Shown in pieces: positions 18,240 to 26,326 of a DNA stretch of 64,000 nt (the stretch's first letter is position 1; each line of letters begins with the position of its first letter). Below the pieces are notes generated by a model. The model saw only the letters and a program-made list of their open reading frames with translations. It searched no databases and had not been told where the DNA came from. The position numbers and the translations under genes were made by a program. Source of the stretch: Rhizobium sp. P40RR-XXII (GTDB lineage Bacteria; Pseudomonadota; Alphaproteobacteria; Rhizobiales; Rhizobiaceae); the NCBI RefSeq assembly GCF_012641405.1, contig NZ_JABAII010000013.1, positions 120,547 to 184,546 on the forward strand, read 5' to 3'.

Positions 18240-18426
18240 AGGCCTCGGCTTTCGGGTCCATCAAGGGCTTTGATTGTGCAAGAGTGAGTTGGCGAGTTCG
18301 TATCCAAAGGCGATCATTAAACTCGAGTCGATATGGCCGGTTTAACTGCGCAGGTTCCGATTGGAACAATCGTTCGACGAGCGACGATTATTCCGTCGTG
18401 TTTTCGGTCGCCGCCAGCCAGATGGA

Positions 18427-18885
18427 TTATTCTCCGGAAGCGGCCGTCGAACTCCCGATATCGATGGCGTTCAGTTCCAGCCGCAACGCTTGGATTTTTT
18501 TAGGTCCGTTAAGCTGCGCAAATTCCAGCTGCGCCTTTCGCCAGAGGGGTTCTGCTTGCTTATGGAGGCGGCGGCCCTGGTCTGTGAGTTCAATGATACG
18601 AACCCGGCCGTCCGTGAGAGACGGCTTCATCGTGACAAAGCCGTCGCGCTCAAGAAAGCCGACCATCTTTCCCATAGCCGTCCGCTCGATATCGAGCCGC
18701 TCGGCGAGAATGTTCACAGCAGCTCCGCCCGCTTCTTCAAGGGCGGCGAGGGTCAAAAACTGCGTGATGCGTAGCCCGGTTGGCTCCAGGTGGCTATCGT
18801 AGAAACGGGTAATCTGCCGAGTAGCCTTTCTCATGGCGGAGCAGGTGCATTGATCGATTCCTAGTGGTTGGTTAGTTGTCAACAT
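18427..18885 (-). CDS. MarR-family transcriptional repressor
   Basis: A 152-residue dimeric winged-helix regulator. The core runs from about residue 35 to 110, with LTLAALEEAGGAAVNILAERLDIERTAMGKMVGFLERDGFVTM and the wing DGRVRIIELTDQGRRL. A cluster CTCS at residues 13-16 could give thiol sensing, but other cysteines are absent. It lies directly downstream of three oxidoreductase-type genes on the same strand, and two MarR-style palindromes lie in front of that cluster, so it probably represses them in answer to a phenolic or electrophilic compound. Confidence 0.8.
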   Translation of the reverse strand: MLTTNQPLGIDQCTCSAMRKATRQITRFYDSHLEPTGLRITQFLTLAALEEAGGAAVNILAERLDIERTAMGKMVGFLERDGFVTMKPSLTDGRVRIIELTDQGRRLHKQAEPLWRKAQLEFAQLNGPKKIQALRLELNAIDIGSSTAASGE

Positions 18886-18989
18886 CTCAATTTCCTCTCG
18901 ATCCGTGCATTGCTAAAGCCATGGGCAGGAAAGTTCTGAGAATCTTCTGCCCATGGCCTGCCTATAGATACCGGCGGCCTTCGCCACTA

Positions 18990-19706
18990 TCAGAACATGC
19001 CTTGGGGAGGCGAGATATAGCCGGGATCTACGGCTGCAAGCGTACTCTTCAGCAAAGCCGTTCCCTCGTCAGCCATGATTTCGCTCTTGCCAATGGCGAG
19101 TGCATGATAGGTCTGGCGCACGACGTCCGCCGGGGAGGCCTTCGGGACGTCAATGCCGTTGGTCAGATCGGTATCGACGAAGCCTACGTGAAGACCGAGA
19201 ACCTGGATGCCGCGGTCACGAAGGTGATGCCGGAGCTGGTTCGTGAAGCTCCATGCGGCCGCTTTTGAGGCGGCATATGGGGTCAGGATTGGCCGTGGCA
19301 GCCACACGATATCAGACAGAACATTGATAATGGCGGCATGCGACTTATTCGAGAGCGCTTGCTCGAAGGCTTGGCTCACGCGGACCACGCCGTAGTAGTT
19401 GGTATCGAAGAGGCGCTGCGACTGAGTTTCGAAGTCCTCCGCCAGTGGTCCGTCGATCAGAGCGGCAATGCCCGCGTTATTGACCAGAATGTTGGTATCC
19501 GCGGCGATTTCGGCGGCAGTGGCGACCGATGCCTTATCCGTGACATCGATCTGAACTGGAACGATACCCGGTTCGCTAAAGCCGCTGGTGTTTCGCATCC
19601 CCGCATAGACCTTGGAGGCTCCTCGGCGGACGGCTTCGCGGGCGAAGGCCAAGCCCAGACCGCGATTGGCACCGGTGATGAAGACTGTGTTCTTGGCGAC
19701 GTCCAT
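18990..19706 (-). CDS. Short-chain dehydrogenase/reductase (SDR)
   Basis: NAD(P)-dependent oxidoreductase of 238 residues. It shows the cofactor motif TGANRGLG, the structural NNAG, and the catalytic Ser...YAASK set (VLSDIVWLPRPILTPYAASK). ATG 19706 follows an AAGGAAATT ribosome binding site; the frame extends further upstream, but that stretch is not SDR-like. It sits 70 bases after an NTF2-like gene and an NmrA-type gene in the same direction. The substrate is unknown; the cluster suggests detoxification of a carbonyl compound. Confidence 0.8.
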   Translation of the reverse strand: MDVAKNTVFITGANRGLGLAFAREAVRRGASKVYAGMRNTSGFSEPGIVPVQIDVTDKASVATAAEIAADTNILVNNAGIAALIDGPLAEDFETQSQRLFDTNYYGVVRVSQAFEQALSNKSHAAIINVLSDIVWLPRPILTPYAASKAAAWSFTNQLRHHLRDRGIQVLGLHVGFVDTDLTNGIDVPKASPADVVRQTYHALAIGKSEIMADEGTALLKSTLAAVDPGYISPPQGMF

Positions 19707-19776
19707 GACTGAATTTCCTTTCCAAAGTAGTGAGCGGCAGGCCAACGTTGGCCTGTCGGCGCGATGGGTGCTGCGT

Positions 19777-20148
19777 TCAAAGAAAGAGGTTTTCCGGCAA
19801 CTTTCCGGAGAGTGCTTCCCGCAGACGGGCGGAGAGGGCCATGACCGAACCAAGCGGGCTCATTCGGACGCTGACCCGCGGCACGGAGCCATCGGGATTA
19901 CGGTCCACGACGACGGTGGCGGTCAGTTTTTCGCCAGTCGTCAGCACAGCCTCGTATTCGAGGAATAGCCGCGAGCCGATCGTCTCGAAAAACGTAGGGC
20001 TCTGCGAGACGTAGAAAGTTCCAACTGTGTTGACTGCAAGCTTGATCTCCTCACGTCCCACGATGGTGTCTCGCGCTACGGAGCTGGTCAGCTCGGCGTC
20101 TGCCGTCAGGTCATCAAGAAACGGATGACGTTCTTCTTCGTGTGCCAT
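19777..20148 (-). CDS. NTF2/SnoaL-like small protein
   Basis: A 123-residue soluble protein starting MAHEEERHPFLDDL at ATG 20148, with GGAG ahead of it. The pattern of an N-terminal helix, then DTIVGREEIKLAV, then beta strands (YVSQSPTFFET, LEYEAVLTTGEKLTATVVVDR) fits the NTF2/SnoaL cone fold used by small isomerases, cyclases and binding proteins. It lies between the NmrA-type and SDR genes of the MarR-linked cluster. The enzymatic role is unknown. Confidence 0.6.
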   Translation of the reverse strand: MAHEEERHPFLDDLTADAELTSSVARDTIVGREEIKLAVNTVGTFYVSQSPTFFETIGSRLFLEYEAVLTTGEKLTATVVVDRNPDGSVPRVSVRMSPLGSVMALSARLREALSGKLPENLFL

Positions 20149-20173
20149 TGTAAAATCTCCTGCCTTCTTGCCG

Positions 20174-21055
20174 TTATTTGTAGGCGGCGCGATTGTTTGT
20201 GATGAATTGCTTGACCGTGAGAGCGGCGGTTCCCGTAATCTCCTCGACTGCATCGTTGGTTCCCGAGAAGACGCCGTCGCGATAGTCCTGCGCGACTTCG
20301 ACCAGGTGCTGGACGAGGAACGGCGGGAACTTGTAGAGATTTTCCATCTTGTCCTTGAACGCCTCGATCGACGTCGGCGCGTATTCGATCTTCACGCCAA
20401 GTACCTCGCTGATGACCGCGGCGATCTCGGTGTGGTTCATCTCGACAGGACCGTGGAGGGGGTAAATCTTGCCTTCGTGGCCCTGCGGATAGGCCAGAAG
20501 GTGAGCGATCACCCGACCCTGGTCATCAGCAGGAATAGGCGCGTGGCGACCGTTCTCGAAGGGGAACTGGATCTTCCGCGTTGCCCAGATTTCCTTTGCG
20601 AAATGCGGGTAGACGAGCCAGTCGGCAAAGAACGTCGGACGCAGGTGGGTCGTCGGGACGCCCGACCAATCGAAGACACGTTCCGAAACCCAGTGATCCC
20701 GTGCCGCGTGGCTTGTCGATTCCCGACGAGCTGAGATCTGCGACATGTTGACGATCGCCGACACGTTAGCTTCCTTGGCGGCCTGTGCGAAATAGGCTGC
20801 TGCCCCAACGATCCCGGGCGCTATGGGATGTAGGAAATAGGCAGACCTGATGCCTTCCATGGCGGCCCGGATGGCATCGATATCGGTGAAATCACCGATC
20901 GCGGTTTCAAGGCCGCGCTGTCTCAGGGCTGCCGCCCGGTCATCGTCCGAGCGCACATAGGCACGAACAGTTTTGCCCATCTTGAGCAGTTCGTCGACGG
21001 TAGCCGTCCCGGTTCTTCCGGTCGCACCGCTTACAAGTATTTCAGCCTGGCTCAC
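20174..21055 (-). CDS. NmrA-like NAD(P)-binding protein / NAD(P)H:quinone oxidoreductase type
   Basis: A 293-residue atypical SDR. The Rossmann motif GATGRTG lies near the N-terminus, followed by the NmrA-type layout (RSDDDRAAALRQRGLETAIGDFTD, then a mid-region HLRPTFFADWL). GTG 21055 is preferred because GAGGAG lies eight bases upstream; GTG 21064 is too close to it. It is the first gene of the cluster and sits right behind the paired palindromes at 21079-21121. The likely function is redox sensing or quinone/aldehyde reduction. Confidence 0.75.
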   Translation of the reverse strand: MSQAEILVSGATGRTGTATVDELLKMGKTVRAYVRSDDDRAAALRQRGLETAIGDFTDIDAIRAAMEGIRSAYFLHPIAPGIVGAAAYFAQAAKEANVSAIVNMSQISARRESTSHAARDHWVSERVFDWSGVPTTHLRPTFFADWLVYPHFAKEIWATRKIQFPFENGRHAPIPADDQGRVIAHLLAYPQGHEGKIYPLHGPVEMNHTEIAAVISEVLGVKIEYAPTSIEAFKDKMENLYKFPPFLVQHLVEVAQDYRDGVFSGTNDAVEEITGTAALTVKQFITNNRAAYK

Positions 21056-21078
21056 GATCTTCACTCCTCGGCCTGATA

Positions 21079-21121
21079 AGAGCATATGCTCTCGATGAGG
21101 AAGACATGAGAGCATATGCTC
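21079..21121. promoter_or_regulatory. Two palindromic operators in the promoter of the NmrA-SDR cluster
   Basis: AGAGCATATGCTCT (21079-21092) and GAGCATATGCTC (21110-21121) are perfect palindromes whose centres are exactly 30 bases apart. A minus-strand -35 hexamer TTGACA (TGTCAA at 21126-21131 on the plus strand) lies just upstream, so one palindrome falls in the -35/-10 spacer and the other at or after the start of transcription. This is a layout for cooperative repression. Confidence 0.65.
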
Positions 21122-21198
21122 CTAATGTCAAGCAGCCTTGGCCGAAATATCGACGATGCCTTGTTGCCGGTGAAGGAAATCGACCTTTGAGCGGGCTC

Positions 21199-21243
21199 TA
21201 CATGCTGGATACCGATATTGTGTCCGAACTTGCGCGAACTGGC
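21199..21243 (+). pseudogene. Possible VapC/PIN-domain N-terminal fragment
   Basis: The frame reads LYMLDTDIVSELART, which matches the N-terminal strand and first catalytic Asp of PIN-domain VapC toxins. The homology ends after about 15 residues and no partner antitoxin is present. It is likely debris, and is reported at low confidence because the match is short. Confidence 0.3.
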
Positions 21244-21309
21244 TCGATTGAGCATCCAGTTCGGGAAAAGGCACCCCCAATTAAGGCATGTCAGTGCCAG
21301 CCGCGAGAA

Positions 21310-21339
21310 CGGGCCGACCGTTGAAAACGGCGCGGCCCG
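21310..21339 (-). terminator. Hairpin downstream of the aceA operon
   Basis: CGGGCCG/CGGCCCG (21310-21316, 21333-21339) with an inner CCGTT/AACGG pair (21318-21322, 21326-21330) makes a long GC stem. It starts 25 bases after the stop of the small gene 21364-21609 on the minus strand. The usual T-run is absent, so intrinsic termination is only plausible. Confidence 0.4.
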
Positions 21340-21363
21340 AACATTGGCTGGATGGTTTGTCCA

Positions 21364-21609
21364 TCAAGCCTGGTGCGTCGCATTGGCGACCACGACAGGG
21401 ATCAAGAGATCACCCCAATTGCCGTTGCCGCCGTGGTGGCGGGCCGAGCGGATGAGCTCGACGGAAACGCCGGCCTCGACCGCGTTCATGACGGCCTGAT
21501 TGAGGCGATGCAGCTCGTTGGCCAGCATGCGGATGACCGCCTGCTGATCGGTATTCATGGTGAGAGATTGCTCTTCGGCTCTCTCGCGAACGCGTGCTAT
21601 CGATGCCAT
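21364..21609 (-). CDS. Small hypothetical protein following aceA
   Basis: An 81-residue protein with start ATG 21609 behind a strong GGAGGAG. It is helical (ARVRERAEEQSLTMNTDQQAVIRMLANELHRLNQAV) with a Gly/His-rich turn RHHGGNGNWGDLLIP. It lies 26 bases after aceA on the same strand, so it is probably co-transcribed with it. No domain recognised; a regulatory or structural partner of the glyoxylate bypass is possible but unproven. Confidence 0.6.
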   Translation of the reverse strand: MASIARVRERAEEQSLTMNTDQQAVIRMLANELHRLNQAVMNAVEAGVSVELIRSARHHGGNGNWGDLLIPVVVANATHQA

Positions 21610-21635
21610 TTCATTCTCCTCCTATAGTCCCGATA

Positions 21636-22925
21636 TCATTCTGCTGCCGGCTTGAACTGCGCATGCTCAGTCGATCCGTGCATGGCCGTGGTGGATGACT
21701 GGCCACCGGTAATCGCCAGCGACACCGCATCGAAATAGCCGGTACCCACTTCGCGCTGATGCTTGGTTGCGGTGTAGCCATTGGCTTCCGCAGCAAATTC
21801 CGCCTGCTGTAGCTCCGAATAGGCGGCCATCTGGCGCGCTTTGTAGCCGCGAGCGAGCTCGAACATGCCAAAATTCAGCTGGTGGAAGCCGGCAAGCGTG
21901 ATGAACTGGAACTTATAGCCCATCGCGCCCAGCTCGCGCTGGAACTTGGCGATCGTCGCGTCATCCAGGTTCTTCTTCCAGTTGAACGACGGCGAGCAAT
22001 TGTAAGCCAGCAGCTTGCCGGGATGGGCGCGATGCACGCCTTCGGCAAATTTGCGTGCCTGTTCGAGATCCGGCTTCGAGGTCTCGCACCAGATCAGATC
22101 GCAATGCGGCGCGTAGGCGACGGCGCGCGCAATGCAGGGCTCGATGCCGTTCTTGACCTGGTAGAAGCCTTCCACCGTGCGGCCGGCGTCGTAGTCGACG
22201 AAGGGCCGATCGCGCTCGTCGATATCCGATGTCAGCAGCTTGGCAGCCTCGGCATCGGTGCGTGCGACGACAAGCGTCGGTACGCCCATGACGTCGGCGG
22301 CTAGCCTGGCCGCATTGAGATTGCGGATATGGGCAGCCGTCGGAATAAGCACCTTGCCGCCGAGGTGGCCGCACTTCTTTTCCGATGCCAGCTGATCCTC
22401 GAAATGGACGCCGGCGACACCCGCCTCGATATAGGCCTTCATGATCTCGAAGGCGTTCAGCGGGCCGCCGAAGCCCGCTTCGGCGTCAGCCACGATCGGC
22501 GCAAACCAGGTGTCGACGGAAAGTCCTTTGCCTTCAGCGGTCTCGATCTGGTCGGCGCGCTGCAGGGTGCGGTTGATGCGCTTCGCCAGCTCCGGACCCG
22601 CATTGGCGGGATAAAGCGACTGGTCGGGATACATGGCCGAGGCGGTATTGGCGTCGGCTGCGACCTGCCATCCGGACAGATAGATTGCCTTCAGGCCGGC
22701 GCGAACCATCTGCATGGCCTGATTGCCCGAGAGCGCGCCGAGCGCGTTGACGAAATCTTCCTCGTGAATGAGCTGCCAGAGGCGGTTCGCACCCATTTCG
22801 GCTAGGGAATGGCGGATCGTGATCGACCCACGCAACCGCTCCACATCCGCGGCCTGATAGGGACGCTCGATGCCGTCGAAACGCCTGGCGGCCGCGCTAG
22901 GAACCAGTTTGTAAAAATCTGTCAT
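21636..22925 (-). CDS. aceA: Isocitrate lyase
   Basis: Cleaves isocitrate to glyoxylate and succinate in the glyoxylate bypass, allowing growth on acetate and fatty acids. The 429-residue length is typical of the short proteobacterial form. The active-site motif KKCGH is present (SEKKCGHLGGKV) with the family motifs WFAPIVADAEAGFGG and YNCSPSFNW. ATG 22925 follows GGGAGAA. It is divergent from a RamB/ScfR-type regulator, with repeated TTTGTAAA boxes in the 206-base gap. Confidence 0.95.
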   Translation of the reverse strand: MTDFYKLVPSAAARRFDGIERPYQAADVERLRGSITIRHSLAEMGANRLWQLIHEEDFVNALGALSGNQAMQMVRAGLKAIYLSGWQVAADANTASAMYPDQSLYPANAGPELAKRINRTLQRADQIETAEGKGLSVDTWFAPIVADAEAGFGGPLNAFEIMKAYIEAGVAGVHFEDQLASEKKCGHLGGKVLIPTAAHIRNLNAARLAADVMGVPTLVVARTDAEAAKLLTSDIDERDRPFVDYDAGRTVEGFYQVKNGIEPCIARAVAYAPHCDLIWCETSKPDLEQARKFAEGVHRAHPGKLLAYNCSPSFNWKKNLDDATIAKFQRELGAMGYKFQFITLAGFHQLNFGMFELARGYKARQMAAYSELQQAEFAAEANGYTATKHQREVGTGYFDAVSLAITGGQSSTTAMHGSTEHAQFKPAAE

Positions 22926-23121
22926 GCTATTCTCCCGATACTGTCTCTCGATCCTCCGATCGATCTCGATTGCATGACTGTTTTTACAATATTGATGCTG
23001 CCGCAGCCAGAAAAACCGAAAGATCCCATTCGATAAAAGGGTTAGGATGTGCTATCGTTGACATTGGTTCTCAGTAAAATTGTAAATCTTGTTAAATTCG
23101 CCTGAGGAAAAATTTGTAAAA
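22908..23121. promoter_or_regulatory. Four TTTGTAAA-type boxes between aceA and its regulator
   Basis: Copies are TTTGTAAAAA (22908-22917, just inside aceA), TTTTTACAAT (22981-22990, reverse orientation), ATTGTAAAT (23079-23087) and ATTTGTAAAA (23112-23121). They resemble the TTTGCAAA core bound by Corynebacterium RamB, which controls glyoxylate-bypass genes. A TTGACA at 23058-23063 may be the -35 of the regulator gene, with TGTAAA at 23081-23086 as a weak -10. Confidence 0.5.
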
Positions 23122-23131
23122 GGTTTGACAT

Positions 23132-24544
23132 ATGGTTGAGCGCAAGATCTTTGCCGGTCCACGGGTTCGGCGTATCCGCATGGGGCTCGGCCTGACGCAG
23201 ACGACCATGGCGCAGGCTCTCGATATCTCGCCGTCCTATCTCAATCTCATCGAGCGCAATCAGCGGCCGTTGACCGTGCAGCTGCTGCTCAAACTGTCGG
23301 CGGTCTATAAGGTGGATCTCGATGCGCTGCAGGGCGAGCAGGGTGGCAGTGCAGGGCAGCTGCGTGAAGTTTTCGCCGATCCGCTGCTTGCGGGCGAAAT
23401 CCCTGGCGATCAGGAGTTGATCGAGCTCGCCGAAGCCGCGCCGAATGCGGCAAACGGCATGATCCGTCTGTATCGCGCCTATCGCGAGCAGGCCGCAAGA
23501 CTGTCCGATCTCGCCGAGCTTCTGTCCCGCGAAGGCCGGATTGCCGATGTCGCCGGTCCCCGCTTGCCGCTCGATGAGGTGCACGATCGTCTGCAGGCGC
23601 GGCCGAATTTTTTTGCTCGCATCGAAGATGCCGCCGAAGCCTTCCATGAGCGCCTTTCTTCCAGCGACGATATGGTTGGCGGCTTGAAGCTGTGGTTGAG
23701 GAACGAGCATGGCATTGCCGTGCGTCTGCTGCCGGTGCGCGCCATGCCGGGCCTGCGCCGGCGCTATGATCGGCATTCCATGCGGCTTTTCCTGTCCGAG
23801 CGGCTGTCTCCCTTCGATCAGCTTCGGGAGATTGCGACCGAGGTTTCGGCTCTGGTCATGCGCGAGGAGATTGCCGCCGAACTGGATGCGCTTGCTCTCT
23901 CGACACCGGAAGCCAAGCGCATCGCCCGCTTCGAGCTGGCGCGCTACGCATCCCACGCCCTGCTGATGCCATATGGCTCCTATCTTTCAACAGCCCAGCG
24001 CCTGCATTACGACATCGATGGGCTTGGGGCTCGCTTCGGTGTTTCCTATGAGCAGGCCGCCACGCGGCTGACCAGCCTGCAGCGTCCGGGCGCATCCGGT
24101 ATTCCGTTTTTTCTGATGGAGATCGATAGTGCCGGCCATCGACTGCGCAAGGCTGGCGCCCAAGGCTTTCCGCAGGCACGCTTCGGCGGCGGCTGTCCCA
24201 AACTCAATATTCATGCCGCCTTTGCCCAGCCCGGACAGATATTGGTGGACGATACGCAAATGCCGGACGGTAGCGGATTTCTCACCATATCGCGGACGGT
24301 CGATGGACCTCAGGCCGATTTTGGCGAAAGGATGCGCCGCACCGCGCTCCTCATCGGCTGCGATATCGCCCATCGCGACGAGGTGATCTATGGCAAGGCA
24401 CTTGGCTCGATGTCCATCGCGATCGGCCCGGCCTGTCGCCTATGCGAACGTCAGGGTTGCCTGGTAAGGGCCGAACCGCCGGTGACGCGCCCACTCGGTC
24501 TCGACGAAATGGCGGCGGGCCTGAGCGTATTCGATTTCCAGTGA
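23132..24544 (+). CDS. XRE-family short-chain acyl-CoA type regulator (RamB/ScfR-like)
   Basis: A 470-residue regulator. An XRE helix-turn-helix lies at about residues 8-65 (VRRIRMGLGLTQTTMAQALDISPSYLNLIERNQRPL). A middle IrrE/peptidase-M78-like domain (QLREIATEVSALVMREEI, YASHALLMPYGSYLSTAQRL) follows, and then a C-terminal DUF2083-type domain with conserved cysteines (GGGCPKLN and CRLCERQGC). This build is that of regulators of acetate, propionate and glyoxylate metabolism. It is divergent from aceA and is its likely controller. The cysteines could bind a metal or an Fe-S centre. Confidence 0.8.
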   Translation: MVERKIFAGPRVRRIRMGLGLTQTTMAQALDISPSYLNLIERNQRPLTVQLLLKLSAVYKVDLDALQGEQGGSAGQLREVFADPLLAGEIPGDQELIELAEAAPNAANGMIRLYRAYREQAARLSDLAELLSREGRIADVAGPRLPLDEVHDRLQARPNFFARIEDAAEAFHERLSSSDDMVGGLKLWLRNEHGIAVRLLPVRAMPGLRRRYDRHSMRLFLSERLSPFDQLREIATEVSALVMREEIAAELDALALSTPEAKRIARFELARYASHALLMPYGSYLSTAQRLHYDIDGLGARFGVSYEQAATRLTSLQRPGASGIPFFLMEIDSAGHRLRKAGAQGFPQARFGGGCPKLNIHAAFAQPGQILVDDTQMPDGSGFLTISRTVDGPQADFGERMRRTALLIGCDIAHRDEVIYGKALGSMSIAIGPACRLCERQGCLVRAEPPVTRPLGLDEMAAGLSVFDFQ

Positions 24545-24551
24545 TCGCATT

Positions 24552-24585
24552 GAATTTGCCGTCGCGGATGGGAAACGGCAAATTC
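24552..24585 (+). terminator. Hairpin after the aceA-linked regulator gene
   Basis: GAATTTGCCGT (24552-24562) and ACGGCAAATTC (24575-24585) form a perfect 11-base stem with a 12-base loop, eight bases after the stop codon. The following bases are AT-rich (AGTATATTAAAATC) but not a T-run. Confidence 0.5.
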
Positions 24586-24710
24586 AGTATATTAAAATCT
24601 ATCGTTTATATGGATAATTGTTGCGTCGATACTCCGATAAATAGGATCTCATTCCTCGCGTGCCGCGCTTGCCCTTACTAGGTTCCGCGCAGACAAGGAG
24701 TCCGAGATCC

Positions 24711-25547
24711 ATGAATTTTGCCAAGCGAACATCTGCCGCCATTTTTGCCGCTGCGCTTTCCTGCGGCGCGCTGTTCACCACGATTGCGCATGCCGATACG
24801 ACGCTCGACCGCATCAAGGGCCGTGGCGCGCTGACCGTCGGCGTCATCCTCTCCGGAGCGCCCTTCGGCTACATCGATCCGGCAAGCCAGGAACAGAAGG
24901 GCTACAATCTCGACATCGCCAAGGCGCTTGCTGAAAAGCTCGGCGTCAAGCTGGAGACGGTCACGGTAACGCCGCCGAACCGCGTGCAGTTCCTGCAGCA
25001 GGGCAAGGTCGATATCCTGATCGCCAACATGCAGTACACGGAAGAGCGCGCCAAGATCCTCGATTATGTGCCGACGCCCTATGACCGCAGCGGCGGCGCT
25101 GCCGTCGGCCGCAAGGATAGCGGCCTCAGCGACTGGAGCGACCTCAAGGGCAAGCCCGTCTGCGTTTCTCAAGGCTCGAACTACACGCAGCCGCTGATGG
25201 AGCAATATGGCGCCGAAGTGAAGGCGCTGCCGAGCCAGCCGGAATCGCTGCTGGCCCTTCAGGGCGGCAATTGCGTTGCCGCCGTGCATGTCGGCGCGAC
25301 GGTCGGCCTGCTGCTTCAGGATCGGCCGGAGGAATGGAAGGATTACAAGATCCTGTTTCCGACCGAGCTCGTTCCTTCGGATTCGGTGATCTGGCTGCGC
25401 AAGGGCGAAGGCGACACGCGCGCCGCACTCGACAAGGCCGTCCAGGAGCTGCATGCCAACGGCAAGCTTCTCGACTATGCCAAGGCAAACCGCCTGCTCA
25501 ACACGACCTATCTTGAGGAAGAGCACAAGAAGCTCGAGGGCAAGTGA
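24711..25547 (+). CDS. Polar amino acid ABC transporter, periplasmic binding protein
   Basis: A 278-residue precursor with a clear signal peptide (cleavage after about residue 28, AHA-DTT). The mature part is a type II solute-binding fold (GALTVGVILSGAPFGYIDP, KGYNLDIAKALAEKLGVKLE, ANMQYTEERAKILDYV). It begins an operon with two permeases, an ATPase, an MmgE/PrpD protein and a flavin monooxygenase. AAGGAG at 24694-24699 sets the start. The ligand is probably an amino acid or a derivative carrying several carboxylates. Confidence 0.85.
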   Translation: MNFAKRTSAAIFAAALSCGALFTTIAHADTTLDRIKGRGALTVGVILSGAPFGYIDPASQEQKGYNLDIAKALAEKLGVKLETVTVTPPNRVQFLQQGKVDILIANMQYTEERAKILDYVPTPYDRSGGAAVGRKDSGLSDWSDLKGKPVCVSQGSNYTQPLMEQYGAEVKALPSQPESLLALQGGNCVAAVHVGATVGLLLQDRPEEWKDYKILFPTELVPSDSVIWLRKGEGDTRAALDKAVQELHANGKLLDYAKANRLLNTTYLEEEHKKLEGK

Positions 25548-25576
25548 CATTGTCGGTCGCTTGAGGAACGGTTTGC

Positions 25577-26326
25577 ATGGGAAGTTCGCTACTTCAGACC
25601 TTCATAGACTGGACTGGCAAGATCGGGCTTCACTACGAGTTCCTGGCCAGCGGCTATGAGGCGCAGATCTGGCGTGGTGGTTTTATCACCACGCTCTATC
25701 TCATCGTGCTCCTCATTCCGATAAGCCTGCTGTTCGGCCTGCTGTTTGCCGCCATGCTGACCTCGGGAAACAGGACCTTGGCCGTGCCGGTCAGAGCCTT
25801 CATCGAAGTGACCCGTAACACGCCGACGCTCGTGCAGCTGATGTTCAGCTTCCTCGTGCTGAACACCCTCGTCTCCAATGGCCTCGGCGGCGCGCAGCAC
25901 AATCCTCTGACACCGTTCTTCTGGGTGGTCGCCGTGGTCGGCCTGCATGTCGCTGCACTCCACGCCGATGCGCTTCGCGCCGGCATCGAGGCCGTGCCCG
26001 AGCAAACGGTGGAAGCGGCGCGCGCCATTGGCTTCACACGCCTGCAGATCCTTCGTTTTGTCGCGATACCGCTCGCCCTCCGGGCATCGCTGCCGGCGAT
26101 CGTCAACAATATGATCAATCTGGTGAAGCTGACGACGGTGGGGAACGCGATCGCGGTGAGCGAAATCACCTACGCGTCGATCATGGTCTGGACGCAGCGT
26201 GACAATGTCGTCGAACTGATGATCGTTATCCTGCTGTTCTTCAGCGCCATCAACCTTGCCCTCGCCAGAACCGGGCGCTGGATCGAAAAGCGCCTGGCTG
26301 TACCCGGTTTCGGAGTGGGCGCGTGA
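25577..26326 (+). CDS. Polar amino acid ABC transporter permease (HisM/GlnP family)
   Basis: A 249-residue inner-membrane subunit with about five helices and the cytoplasmic EAA loop (EAARAIGFTRLQILRFVAIPLALRASLP) that contacts the ATPase. It lies 29 bases after the binding-protein gene and overlaps the next permease by four bases (GTGA), so both permeases are translated together as a heterodimer. Confidence 0.85.
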   Translation: MGSSLLQTFIDWTGKIGLHYEFLASGYEAQIWRGGFITTLYLIVLLIPISLLFGLLFAAMLTSGNRTLAVPVRAFIEVTRNTPTLVQLMFSFLVLNTLVSNGLGGAQHNPLTPFFWVVAVVGLHVAALHADALRAGIEAVPEQTVEAARAIGFTRLQILRFVAIPLALRASLPAIVNNMINLVKLTTVGNAIAVSEITYASIMVWTQRDNVVELMIVILLFFSAINLALARTGRWIEKRLAVPGFGVGA

